DNA from: Acridotheres tristis
Lineage: Eukaryota > Chordata > Aves > Passeriformes > Sturnidae
Direction: 5' to 3'
Length of the DNA: 64,000 bases
Assembly (NCBI GenBank): GCA_037013685.1
Contig: CM072886.1
Span: forward strand, 27,969,080 to 28,033,079
Position numbers and translations under genes: made by a program. Under the pieces are notes generated by a model that was not told where the DNA came from, searched no databases, and saw only the letters and a program-made list of their open reading frames with translations. Position 1 is the first letter of the stretch. Each line of letters starts with the position of its first letter. This document shows, piece after piece, positions 22,081-34,574 of this stretch.

Positions 22081-25000
22081 ATCATTTGTATGGCTGCTTT
22101 AAATCCAGAAGGAATGTGAGCTCGTTTCCATAATGCTGCACCTTCAGAGCAAGTCTGACTCAGCTCAGATGGCTCAAAGGCATATTTCTTATTCTGGATG
22201 ATATTCATAAACTATTAAAAGGAAATGTCTTTGTACTGAGTCTAGCTGCCATTGCAGAGGAGAGAGCAGTGCTGCAAGACTGAAGGTCTTGAAAGGCTCA
22301 GCTTCCAAATACTGACACTGCACATAGCAAGGAATACCCCAGGGCTGGTGCTTGAACCCAGACTAGGGACTGCCCCCAGCAGTACAGGACACTGGGGAAA
22401 GCGTCCCAGGAGGAACCTCAATCTCAGGCTTTGCTTCCATAACTCAGAGCTGGTCAAGATGGGTTTGGGCAGTTTTCACCACTATCTTGTCAATCCTGGG
22501 CATTACATGATTCCCAATATTCATATATGTATTTGTGAATAATCTTGAATATTACAGACTTTTTGAAGTGAGATTATAGGAAGCTGGAGACTTAGATTTC
22601 TCATTTTTCCTGGGCCCATTTACCTTTGAATGCTGATAATCCAAAAGTTATTTCAACACTTTAGAAGTAATTTTATATGTGGGAGAAAGGGACAAACTCT
22701 TTTCGCTTAGGTATTTCTAAGAGCAGTTGAGACAGGATTTTACTTTAAATTTTTTTTAAAAGCAGTTCTGCTTGTCTGACCAGCATAGCTGATTCTAAGC
22801 TCATACGTGGGGAAATAGCAGAGTGCCACAAGCACTACATTTAATGCTATGTAAATGGTCCCAAAATGGAGGAAGTGGAAGTGATTAATTAAGTGAGAAG
22901 CTTTTGTTATGATTCTTTTAGGTTTTAAGGGTAAAAAATTGAGAATGGATCTCCTCAGAGAGGAAGGAGAGAGAATGGCACATCTAAAGGATGCAATCTA
23001 TCATCCTAAACATTGGTAAGTGACATTTCCTTAGGCAGCTGACAGCTAAATATGTCTAGGTTTTTCAGATTGTGCTGGTAGAAGAAAGAAGGAGTCTTAT
23101 GCCCTCATTTCTTAAAAGAATATCCACAATTCAGTGAGCATAATTTGATCCACAAGTTTCTGGTAGAATTTTACTAGCACGCTTACCTACATAGCATTTT
23201 CCTGTGTGGATATTTTGAGAGAAAAGTATTTTTTGTTTGTTTCATTTATGGTTTTTTATAGTTTTTTTTAGAAATCTGTGATGTATTAGAAAGCATCATG
23301 TGCACAGAGGAACTGCAGCCCTTCCTGTAAATTCAACAAACTGGTGTATGCTGAAAGCAACCCCTGAATGATTTACCCTTTTCACAAGGAGAGGTGAAGA
23401 GAAGGAGAGGCGTGGGAAAACAACAGGTTTTTTAAATTATATTAACACTCACTACCTGCAAAAGCATTTGTAGAGAGTTACCCAAATCTCCTGTGGGCAT
23501 TTCAGCACAAGTCCAATACAGAAATACACCAGAAAGGAATGACTAGTTGATTGGGCTACAGGCCAATCTCAGCTACAACTGTATGGTATCATAAAACACC
23601 TTGGCCCCTTCCACAAGAAGAAATAATCAAGTCTCCATGATACTGTATTCCTGAGGAATGTGGTTTTTCCAGATAAATTTCATTTTCTGAGTCACTGTTA
23701 ATTTTCTTCAGGCCTACATACAGTTCACATTCCTGTTAAGGCAACACCTTAAGAAAGTATTGAGATGGTCAGAAAGCAATAGGAAAAGAATGCTAACAGC
23801 AATTACTTCCTCTAAAAGACACCCACAGTTGCTTGGGTGTTTTAAAAATATGGCAGGTTGGATTCAGCCAGGAGGCTCAGCGAGCCAACCAACACTCTCC
23901 TTGGTTTCCTCTCCAGAGCAGAGCCAGGAGATCCCCAGACATGTCCTGCCAGCAGCTCACACCACTGCCTCACTGTCCTCTTCAAGACTCTGTCCAGCTG
24001 GGAATGAATATAGCGTCTTGTTACTGAAATTATTGCTTTAAGACTCACCACTATTGACAAGTCAGTAAAAATCCTTCCCCATGACTTATTCTAAAAACAA
24101 AAAATTATAAATAACACCCCAAACAGCTATATATTGCTGTATAAAGCTGTTGCAGAAATTATTTTAATTAAGCAATTAAGAATGGACACAATATTATCTT
24201 CTATAAGTTATTAGAATGCACAGCAGTAGTTCAATGCTTACAAAGATTTACATTTGTGTTGGAATATTATTCATGAATAGGGAATTTAAAATACCACTCA
24301 AACGTGCCTTCACACAGTTGGCCAAATAAAGCAAAGTTGTTCAACAAGGGACTTCTGTGTTAGAGACCTTGAAAATAATGGCTTAACAGTATGCTAACTT
24401 GTTGAAAAGAATCTCATCGGAGGTCTGTCCAGCTATGACATGCTATGGATTTACTTTGGACTGAACCAATGGGCTGAGCTGTGCCACTGAGATGAAGGAA
24501 TACAACTTGAAAGATATATATATCTGTTTAAGTAGGAATGTTCATTCATTAGCTCACTGCTTCATTCACTGAGCCGGGTGCAAACTGCTGCACCAAGGAA
24601 TGACTCAATACAGATGCCTTTAAAGCACCATGCAGCAGGAACAAGCAAGACACTTGCCATCGTGACTCTCCTAGTGGGACAAGAAGCAATTTCTGCGTGG
24701 TTGTGCTGGGAGCCTTGAAATGGAAGAATACAGGCTATACTGCAAAAAGCAATCTTTCAACCAAATGTAAACTATACCTTAATATGCTCACAATCCTCCC
24801 TCATATTTAAATTCTTCGAGTTTATTTTGGGAGAATAAAAGACAGAAGAGGTGAGTCTTTTTGAGGTGCAGGCTGAGCAAAACTGTCCAGAACAGCAGCT
24901 CCAGGGGCCATTGAAATAATATACAAGCTTTCACAGTGCAAAGTATGCTAAAGTGGGTCAGACAGTTTATTTCCAGATGTTCTCACCCCCAGTATTTTCT

Positions 25001-25800
25001 AATGATTTAAATGAAATCCATAAAGGCTTCCTGTATGAGGCTGAAATGGTGTAAAAAATGAACAAAGCATGTGCAGAATAATTTATAAGGATATAAAAAC
25101 AGAGCAAGTAAACAAATAAACAAAATCACATAGTCCCTGTATTTAGAACTGAAATTAGTACATTTTCAGTATTAATAAAGTAATTTATCAAAGCTCACAG
25201 AAAGCCTTTTTTTCCACCTGGAAAATTTCCAAGCTTAAAAAATATTCTACCTAGAAGAGAAAGTTTAACAAATACCAAACACTGGCAGAAGAAGCATGAG
25301 GAAACAGAGAAAAAACCAAGCAATATAAATGGCAAAAGCTCTCAGGTAAAGTATTGTGAAATGACTGCCTACTTGAAGAAGCCTTCAATTTGTTATTGTT
25401 GAAGTCGTAAAGTGTCTGTAATGAAGATTGTCAAGCAGTCAGTTTTGTAATCAGTCCAAGAAGCACATATGTGTTTTAATAAGTGGGCTTGAAATATAAA
25501 CAGGGGCGTTTTCTCAAAATGAAGCAGAGCATAAAACCATACTTTTGGTCACTGGAGAGAAGCCTGCCTGTTTCAGTAGAGATGAAGATAATGCATCAGA
25601 TAACATTATATACAGATTTGAGCCAACAGAGTTGCATTTTGGCCCATATGTACAGAGCACAAAATATAATGCACATTTGAATCTATGGGCCTTCACAAAG
25701 ATTGGTAGATGACACTAGAGGATTTATGTTTCTTAAATGAATACATGTGCCATTACTGCTGTAAGGCACTTTCTCAGCACAGACCTAAATGCTTTCTGTT
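22081..25800. other. intergenic DNA, no gene seen
   Basis: No supported exon. The frames at 22,242-22,542 and 23,760-24,060 overlap one another on opposite strands and carry no domain. A short TA run lies near 24,516. Confidence 0.55.
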
Positions 25801-25804
25801 TGGG

Positions 25805-25897
25805 AAAAAACAAATCAAACCAAATCAAACCAACAAAACCAACCAAACAAACAAAAATACAAAACCAAAACCTAAAACCAAACAACCAACCAAAATA
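25805..25897. repeat. A/C-rich low-complexity tract
   Basis: Imperfect AAACC/AACCA units, including a duplicated AAATCAAACC. The open frame through it (Lys/Thr/Pro/Asn-rich) is an artefact. Confidence 0.85.
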
Positions 25898-26955
25898 AGA
25901 TAGACAAACCTCAAAGTCTTAGTACCTGTAGTCTTTCCTTGTTCTGTTGGAGCTGTTAATATACCCATTTAGCAGTGGAGTAGACTGTGGAGAACCCGTG
26001 TTAAGAAGGACAGAAGACCATAAACACATATGTGATACATTTGTAAGGCTTTTTTTTCTGTCAGACTCATCTGCACTCCAGCTCTTTTTAGAATAGCTGA
26101 AGAAAAACTCTCTGTGCCTCCTTGGTGCATACAACCATATAGAAAATTCCATAATTTTTGCAGTGTTCTTTGTGTTTGATTTACTTACTTTAAACTTAAT
26201 TTAAACTCACTCATCAGTACAAATTGCAAAGCAAATTAGACAGTACTGTACATAGCAAAAATTACTCAAATTGTACTGAGTGAGGAAGTTAAGGGCAGGC
26301 TAAGTATCAGACATACAGCCTTTTAATTGTTAGCAAAGCATTAAAACCAGTGATACTTTCTTCTGTTATTTAACATAATTTTCCCATTCCATCATGCTCT
26401 TTATTGTGATACCGGTATTTATAGCACATGAGTGCTTTCTTTTTCATCCCCATGTATACTCAAGTTACTTTTTCCTGGCTGATTTTATATCCATGAGATA
26501 CCTTTTTGGTCTTCTAACTTGACCTGCTGTAAAAAGTATGGACCAAGACACAGCAATTTCTGCATCAGCTGTACTACCTGTTCTACACTGGGTGTCTTTT
26601 TGGGAGATGTGTTACAGCTCAATTAAAGAACTGTAACAGATGGAAAATTCAGCACATTGCTATGCAAGAATTTGTTCCAAACATTACCTACTATCACTTG
26701 ATATTTGTGTTCTGTTTCCAGCTCACAATGGTCAAAATTAAATTTCCAGTAGTTCAATCTGTAATGTTAATTGGATTATGATCAAGTTACAACAATAACT
26801 AAAAAAAATTAAAAATTAATTTAAAATACCTTATCAGACTTCATTTGTAACAAAACAGGTCAAGAAAATAATTTCCATGAATGGCCTTGCAGATTATGAT
26901 GAATTCTCCTTCTAGTCTAGAGTAAACTGGGCTTCTTCAGTGTCTCAGGATGAAG
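25898..26955. other. AT-rich intergenic DNA, no gene seen
   Basis: Short frames only. No repeat family recognised. Confidence 0.55.
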
Positions 26956-26959
26956 CAGA

Positions 26960-28060
26960 ACTCATACTTTTCTTGCAGTTTTCCTCTGAGCTCCTTCTAG
27001 TTTGTAAAGGTCCTTGACAAAGCATAAATGCTAGAACTGGACAAAGTATTCCAGGAATGTTCTCACTAATGACATGCACAGATGGAGTATCACCATCTCC
27101 ATCCGTATGCCATTGGTTAGACAGAAAAGGATTGCATCTTACATTTTAATCATAGCCTTATTCTTGTAGCTCACCTTCAAATTAGTATTTAAGTCTTTTC
27201 TAGAGGACTTAGTTTCCCAATAATAGTTGCTATATAAATTCTTTTTCCTTTGGCCTGTTTTGACCACACTCCAGATTAGCTCATTCTCCTTTCATCATCA
27301 TTAATTTTTCATCAAATTATTTTGTCACTCGTAAGTTTTTCTATTGATAATCTTGCATTTTCCAGACATTGTTAAAGATGCTGCATGGCATTGGAAAAAT
27401 AACAGATCTTCACGGGATCATGCTAGAAATATTTCCCCTCTGTGACTATACGTCACCTATACTTATTTCTTTACTAGTTTCATTTTAGTCAATCTTTTGT
27501 ATGATTTCTAGCAAATTTTTTATTGAAAATATTGGCATTCATTATTTTTTTCTGCAATTATCCCAGCATCCTGTAATTAAAAAATATTAGTACGCTGAAA
27601 GAAACTACCTTAGCTTGCATCAAATCTATTGTCTGATCCTGTCAATTAAAAAAAAAATAATTGCTCTGCATTATTTCTAGATACTGATGGGATATAAAAT
27701 ACTTCTCATTAGCTTTAAGGTTGTAATAGATCTTCCTGCCTTTTCTGAGAAAAAAGATATGAATGAGCAAATCTGCCTTTTGCACATTGTGATCCGTGTT
27801 TTTACTATCCTTGCTGAGAACAGGATATAAACCATTACTAAGATCTCACTTTTTCTTTATATACTTCGTGTATTGTTTCTTATTTCCCTCCATCCTCTAC
27901 AGAGTTTTTCAAAGATATTTTCAGCTTCCTGTATCAATTGTCCATATTTCCCCAGAGTCAGTTTTAAATTCATTGCTATTACGCTGGTTTTTAGTTGTGT
28001 GAATTTTTATTTCTGCCTTCATTTTCCCCTCAACCAACAGAGTATTTTTAGGTTAAAGAT
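26960..28060 (-). mobile_element. ancient CR1/L3-type LINE, reverse transcriptase region, degraded
   Basis: Read on the plus strand, the blocks follow the order of a minus-strand CR1 ORF2. TGAGCTCCTTCTAGTTTGTA and AGAACTGGACAAAGTATTCC come first, then ATGCCATTGG, then CATTGTTAAAGATGCTGCAT, then GGGATCATGCTAGAAAT. The last block is a TCCTCTACAGAGTTTTTCAA-like segment near 27,900. Every frame is broken by stops and A/T runs. The high divergence suggests an old insertion. The right limit is approximate. Confidence 0.6.
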
Positions 28061-28489
28061 GTCTGTTAAGAATTGCTAAGTAGCATGTCTTTTCACACTG
28101 AATTTATCAAATCTGAATTGTATTTCATATTTTCATATTTAAATGTTTCCTGACACATAATTTTGCTCACAGTTTTTCCCAGCCTTGGGAAAACAGTATT
28201 CTAAAAGGCAAAATATATACATTACTAGTAAAGTACTGCCAAGGCAGATATTGGCAAAGCACACAGATGTTTCTGATGGGAAAAAAATAACAATCTTGCT
28301 CTTCCTTTTCAAAAAATACACATGAAAATAAAGTTAATTCCAGAAATACTCTGGGTTTCTGGGGTTTCTTTTACTGACCAAATTAAATTAATAGTGTTTG
28401 GCTTGATTTTCAAATAAACATTTAGGAGTTTAATTCATTGCTGACAATGATTTATCCGAAGGAAATCTTTAGAAGTTAACTGTAAATTC

Positions 28490-28690
28490 TAGATCTTTGA
28501 GCCTGCTTTCATGTCCTCTAAAATCTGGGAAAAGTCCCTTAATCTCTCTGTGCCTCAATTTCCCATCAGGAAGACTGAAATAACAGTTTTTTAATATAGA
28601 CAGATATTAGTACATATGCACAAAATTATGCGATGTCCAGGAAAGTATGCTGAGAAAAGCATATAGATGTCTCTATGCAACAAAACCACT
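28490..28690 (+). mobile_element. MIR/CORE-SINE relic
   Basis: The segment AGTCCCTTAATCTCTCTGTG, followed at once by CCTCAATTTCCCATC, is the hallmark central part of MIR-type tRNA-derived CORE-SINEs, which are shared across amniotes. The flanks decay quickly. Confidence 0.6.
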
Positions 28691-31595
28691 TAGTGGATCC
28701 ATCATTAGACTAAGTGCAGAACCATCCTAAAACTGTACCCAGTGTTCCTTTGCTATTTACATTTTGGAAAGGGAAATTGTGTCTCTGTTCCACTTCAGAA
28801 GTTCTGAACTTCGTAGTTTTGAAATTAATTATTGCATACACATACATAAAGCCAGTAGTACTAAGTATTTTTTAATTTCCTTTTTCTCTGTGAAAAATCT
28901 CAAATTAGGAAAAAATTGATTAGTACTTCCTATGTTTTTTTAAATGTTGTATTAGTAGCATGGTAATTCATTTAGGTATCTTTAGACTTTTTGACTTTTC
29001 AGTGAATGGCACAAAAAACAAGCTTATGTGTGTTGTCTGAATCTTTAGCTGAAGCATGAGTCAAGGATTTAGTAAAGGTAGCAGATGACAACTTTGCCAA
29101 ATAGGCTGAAGAACAGAACTTAGCTCTTTCCAAAGCAATAGTGAGCTGGGCATAGATTCACTCAGAAATTACAGCCCAGTAATCATTCATGTGCTTTGAC
29201 AAAAAAAGACCAGTCACTTGGGGCCGTACTGATACTGTCTCTTGGAGATTAACTAGTGGAACCGGAGAGAAAATAGAGAACTTTACAGAATCACAGAAAA
29301 TTGGTTACTGTAAATGTGAAACATGAAGGCTGCTACAAGCCTTCAATTTCTCCACTTTGTAGCTCATCTGACAAGCAATTTTGTCTTTACACATTTAATT
29401 AAAGAGTGCATAGGACAATGATTAATTGTTTTGCTCAGGCCAGCAAAGATGTTTCAGACTTGCTCACGTTTAGGTCTTACATCATGATCTCTAAATATTT
29501 TTTCCTTAACAAAGAGAGAACATTTATGGATGCATCTGATATACAAATATTTCAGTTTTGAAAGGAAAATTTTTGTCTTATTTCCTACCAATTATCACTT
29601 ATTTCAATTCAGATCAGAGTATGTATAATCCACTTCTAAAGTACACAAGTTCAAACCCAAACATCTTAGACCTTAGCAGCTGATCCAGATTTCGAATGCT
29701 GAAGTGCTAGAATTTCTGTTCCGGCTTGAGGTTATGGGCAACAAAGTACTGAGAACTTCAGTTCACAGGTAGGTTTTGTGTATGTATTTGTGTGTACACC
29801 TAATTTTCACAGGTTAAATAAAAAGTAACTGATAGAATCAGGAACTTGATTACAAATATGTACACTTACAGATTTTTCTGTTTGGCAAAAAACACCTTAT
29901 TAATTTTCATTCACTAAAACAGAACCCAGCTGTAACTTGACCCATTTTGAGTAGCTATGCTTAAAACCAGTGTTATGCTTTCAGTACTAAAGACTGATAA
30001 CTTGATAGCTCCCCAGGGTTTGTTGGTTACAGTTTAAGTACAGAGTTGACATTACATGCTATTTTTCTGAAAATCCCAGCAGTGATATTACAACTGAGAT
30101 AATGGTAATTGAAGATATAGTAAAAAATTGTTAGAGTGTGGATATCTTCAAACATACAGTATCATTCACTAACCTGCAATTTCATTCATTTTCAGGTCCC
30201 TTTAATCTTACAAAAATGGAACTGTAAAACCAGATGAAAACAGCAGTTCAGAAATATTCTCTGGGCCAAGACAAAACCAGTCTGGATTCTCTCACCCTTG
30301 CTCACAGTGAACAGTAGGCTACTCTGTAAATAGTTCTCATTATTTCAATATGAATAAAGGTCACCCAATCCAGTGCTTAGGGATTGCATAATAATTTTCA
30401 TCTGTATTTCCTCAACATTTTAGAAAATATGCACAGCTCACTCATTCTTTTTTCACCGTTGAGAAGCTGGTGCAGAGCTAGATCAAATGAGTTATCCTAT
30501 ACTCTTCAACAAGGCAAAATAAGCCAAAAACAGAACCTCATCTGCACCATTTCCAGAAAGCTGCATTTCTAAGAAAACATGACTACTGCATCTGTTTTTA
30601 TTAGTCATTTCTTACACCATCAGTGGATGCAAGCAATGATGCTGTCTGATCCCAAAATACTCTTATTCTAAATGTAGAAGAAAAAAATTACCACAGGTAG
30701 CAAATCTAAGAATCTGAATGATTCAAGGCTTTCATGCAGATTAATGGAGTGTTTTATTCTATTTCCCAGAATTTATGTGTTTGTTTTCTCATAATAAAGG
30801 AAGTTTCTAGCTTCTGGTTGTGAAGATAGCCTTGACAATGTAAACCAACATACTTTCATCTTGTTGAGTCCTCATCCTCACCAGCTAAAACAATAGCATC
30901 AAGCAAGTTAACTTCCCCCATTCATCTTGCCAGGGTGTCAGCCTTGAAGCAAAACATGCACACTTAAGTACCAACACTGTTAACCAATTCACTGCTTATT
31001 ATCAGATTAGAAATTACCAGTCAGCACAATTAGACAGCGGGTGGACGCTTGTGATGTTCTTGACATGCAATCACTTGAAAATGTTGAATACACTATTGAT
31101 AGAAAAATAGAGAACAGTCTACTAATTTTAAAATGCATTTTTCTGAAATAAGTATCTGCATAAAGCTGCACCCTTAAGTTTTGGAATGGTTTCTAAACAC
31201 CTTCTTCTGCCTATCTAAACCTCTCCTAAATGGTGACTCTTAAGATTTCTTTTCTACTCCCTACCTCTAATTTTGGTGCTCTATGACCAGTTGCTGCCTG
31301 GCTGCTAAGTTCCTCTGCCATGAAAGGGACTTCAAGTTCTTTGAGGGAATATTAAGAAAGAAGCGTTCTAAATTGGCCCAAAATGACATAGATACACACT
31401 TACTAATTGATTGAAACAATCAAGAAGAAATTATTAAAAAAGCTTTACTAACACCATCCTTCTAGTATTGCAAGGATGAGGGGAGACAATGCGACTGCAC
31501 AAAACCTGCCCTGTCTCCTAAAACACCCCAGACAAAAGAAATTTCCAGTTACCACATTTTCTGTCTGGAAAGAAAAATACATTAGTGATTGCTTC
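28691..31595. other. AT-rich intergenic DNA, no gene seen
   Basis: Only short frames with no recognisable domain. No RNA gene or repeat family recognised. Confidence 0.55.
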
Positions 31596-31599
31596 TGCA

Positions 31600-31750
31600 A
31601 TGCTTACTGTGTCCATTTAACAGAATAAGAAACATTAGGCTGAAAATGTGGTTCAGCAGGAAAGCAGTGGCAGAGATGGGAAAGGACGCAAAGTTCCAAG
31701 ACAGCTCTCAGTTTATTAAGTTGCTCTGCCTCTGCTCAGGTAGCATCTTA
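31600..31750 (-). mobile_element. MIR/CORE-SINE-like relic, minus orientation
   Basis: GCAGGAAAGCAGTGGCAGAG followed by ATGGGAAAGG matches the inverted form of the MIR-type segment that normally reads GGCAGAGCTGGGA. Family assignment is tentative because only about 100 bases align by eye. Confidence 0.45.
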
Positions 31751-32995
31751 AGCAGACATTGCAAACCCTGTTAACAGCTGCTTGGAAAAAAGCTTATCTG
31801 CCGCCTGGCCCCCTCACCTTGAATGGCTGAATTAAAGCATGAATCCAGAGCCACAGCATTAAACAGAGGCTGCATCCCAAGAACATTGCTTATGTTCTTT
31901 GCTACAGAACAGGACCAGGAGCAAATTGATGTTATCAGTACACACAGCAAGTACCTGATTCCTGGAAATCTCCCACTTGCCTTTTCTTCTTACCTGCATT
32001 TTTTTGCTGGACATAACTTTTCTGGCAGCTTTTCTCAAAACTTTTTTCTGCCTCCATCTTCCTGTCTCCAACTCTGTCTTGAGGCCTCTTTCAGCTCAAC
32101 ATTTTTTGCACTGGAAATGCAGATAAAAGCCTAATAACTTTTAAAAAATTCTATAGTATGAAAAATTCCGTAGTATGAGGACAGGGGATGTATTCTTTGC
32201 ATAATGAAAGTGAAAACACTCGGAGTAGATTTTTTCAGAATAAAAATGTATTTTCTGTCACAGTTCTGAGAGAACCGTTATGATGTGGTGTTTATTGACA
32301 TTCATTTACTAGCAATCATGACAGCACTAAATTAAACTCCATGTGGCTTTAAATTATGGGAAACTTATAAAAAACCCCTAAAATTTAAAAACTGTATTAA
32401 TTTGCTTGGCAAACGTTTAGCTATTGCACAGAGATTCTTTTTAACTGTTCTATTTAGAAGGTATTTTTCACTTTCAAAGCAGTTAAGAAATGTTCTGCTA
32501 ATTGCCCAATTACTTTGTGAATGCATTCATATTTCCATACCTAGGGGAGCGTGCAGAAGTTGCAGTTGGAATGAAGAGCTTTAACAAAGGCAGAAGAAGA
32601 AGATACCAGAGTGGCAGTGATCCCAGCACACTGATGCTCAGGACACACATGTGGGTGCCACATGAGCAGGTGAAGCTGTGATTCTCGCTGTGTGGAAAGG
32701 CAGATCATAATTAAGCAATCAGATGTGCTAAGAGCATCACGCTGGGACATCGCTCCGTTTCAGATGGGTTGAGAGGTTTGAAACTGAAGGCAGTAAGTGA
32801 GGAAGTGGCCAAGTTACAGCTGTAATCCTTAGGTTTTCCTCGTGGTCCCTGGAGCACCACTGTGCCAGTCTTGTCCTGACACACTCCGGGAGCGTGCCAA
32901 ACGCTTTTCAGCCTAAGGAGCGCATTTGACATCTTTCAGCTGCTAAGACTCAAGGATTTGGGCTCTGGATATATTCCAATGCTCCTCTCCTATAT
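31751..32995. other. intergenic DNA, no gene seen
   Basis: A 103-residue plus-strand frame at 31,823-32,134 overlaps a minus frame and has no domain I recognise. The segment becomes GC-richer toward the CpG island on its right. Confidence 0.5.
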
Positions 32996-33004
32996 GCGTG
33001 TACT

Positions 33005-33255
33005 CACTGCAGCCCTCCTAACCCCTGCCCCGTGCGGGATCCCAGCTGCCGCCTGCTCCCGGGGGTGTTGCTTCGTCCCTTGCAGCGAGCTGGGACCAGG
33101 ACCAGAACCGGGACCGGGACCGAGCTCTGCCGCCTCCCGCCCGCCTGGAGCAGCGCCCGGGTCGGCACAGCCCTGGGCAGCGGCGCTGCGGGGAGCCCGG
33201 GCACGGCGCCGCTCCACTCGCTCGAATTGTGGCTTCACACGGCTATAAGGAGGCT
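33005..33255. promoter_or_regulatory. isolated CpG-rich block with TATA-like motif
   Basis: A GC- and CpG-rich block in otherwise AT-rich DNA, including a degenerate GGACCG repeat (33,092-33,124). A TATAAGG motif at 33,244-33,250 (plus) sits at its right edge. A strong splice-donor string GTAAGT lies downstream at 33,537-33,542. These fit the promoter and first exon of an unannotated plus-strand transcript. The frame through it has no recognisable protein domain. Confidence 0.4.
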
Positions 33256-33410
33256 CATCAGGACGCCCAAGGAGCTGAAACCTTGCAGGTTTTATGAGCC
33301 ACGAACCGCACATCAGTACACGCTTCTGCATCCTGGCTTGTCCTTCCCTCACCATTTCTGCTGACAATCTTTTCCTGGACGTGTTTTTTCTTAATAATGT
33401 GAACGTTAAA

Positions 33411-33480
33411 CTATTATTATTATTATTAATTAGCATTAGCATTAGCATTATTATTATTATTAGCATTGTTGCTATTGTTA
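33411..33480. repeat. compound (TTA)n / (GCATTA)n simple repeat
   Basis: Alternating TTA triplets and GCATTA hexamers. They generate Leu/Ile/Ser-rich runs in the frame at 33,294-33,995, which I therefore do not call as a gene. Confidence 0.9.
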
Positions 33481-33639
33481 TTTCTATTGAGGTAGACTCC
33501 ATACGATCTGGAGAGCACCGATTTAATCTTTGCACTGTAAGTGAACTATTAACCTGCAGCGCACGGAAATGTTACACCAACAGCCATGCATTTGTTCAGC
33601 TGGTTCTGGCCCTTTTAAAGGCAAACCGAGGCAGTTTCC

Positions 33640-33835
33640 CAAGAAGAGCCGGAGCAGGGGGTCACCGGGGGCAGCGGCCCCTCCGCTCCAGCCCTGACCC
33701 GAGGAGCGGCGTGGGGCCCTCTCCCCTCGGCCGCCGGACACGCAGGAGCGGCTGGCGGGACCCGTGCGGCTGCACGGCCACGGCGTGCGGGGCTCGGCGC
33801 TCCCCTGCAGTCACTCCACGCGCGGAAGTCTGGAG
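33640..33835. promoter_or_regulatory. CpG-rich block, right half of the 33-kb island
   Basis: A second CpG-dense segment about 0.4 kb from the first. The two probably form one island split by the AT-rich simple repeat. No coding similarity. Confidence 0.45.
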
Positions 33836-33989
33836 GGAAATAAACCAACGTGCCCTCCTGTGGGCTGAAAGTCACGGCCTGCACCAAGGGGCTCAGCCTC
33901 TGGGAAGGCTCCTCCTTTCACTGCTGCCACCGGCAGTTTGTGGCTTGCGTAAATTGCTTCTCTTAAACGTCTGCTTCCCTTTCCATCAG

Positions 33990-34150
33990 GTCTGAGACAT
34001 CTGTATTTTAAACTAAAAGCTCTTCTGGGTGAGGATGATGTCTGTCTACACCCTTGCAGAGTGCTTAGCACAGCAACCCCGATGTCTTGCATCACTTCTA
34101 AGACCTGCAGTCATACACCACTAGCAGTAAATGCGCATCGGTGAATATAT
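33990..34150 (+). mobile_element. L2/CORE-SINE-type 3' end relic
   Basis: The run AAAAGCTCTTCTGGGTGAGG, then GATGTCTGTCTACACC, then GAGTGCTTAGCACAGCAACC resembles the shared 3' terminal sequence of ancient L2/CORE-SINE elements. In that family it usually reads as TAAGCTCTTTGGGGCAGGGA and later GTGCCTAGCACAATGGG. Diverged and non-coding. Confidence 0.45.
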
Positions 34151-34503
34151 TTACACCACTGGCTCCAGCTGAACACAAAGTAACTCAGAGCTTTGCCCCT
34201 CCTGACAGAAATCTTGCATAGCATGAGCTCATGCTGCTTCACAAACCACCTGCCTTTTCTTTGCCATGTGTAGGACCGACTGCTAGGAATCCAAACGCGT
34301 TTTATGTGTTATTAATAAAGTTAGTATTTTTATGAAATACTACTTCGGTCTGGGATTCTCACACAATCTTGAGCCCAATAATCAAGAAAAACACCTTCTG
34401 TAACATTATTAAAAGTTCAGTTGCAGCAGTATAAAAGACTCTGGTAGCAAAATGCCATGCTGACGTCTTTCCAGTCAATTTTTTCATAGCTTTCGTTTGT
34501 GGC

Positions 34504-34574
34504 TTTTTTTTTTGTTTTGTTTTGGTTTGGTTTTGTGGGGTTTTTTTTTGTTTGTTTCTCTTTTTTTTTTTTTT
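34504..34574. repeat. T-rich (TTTTG)n tract
   Basis: T runs interrupted by single G residues. Frames through it are Phe/Lys-rich artefacts. It could be the tail of a minus-strand retrocopy, but no body is recognisable beside it. Confidence 0.9.

Noticed and set aside
33294..33995. 233-residue plus-strand open frame with an apparent hydrophobic segment
   Set aside because: The Leu/Ile/Ser stretch is the TTA/GCATTA simple repeat and the rest is CpG-island sequence. There is no homology.
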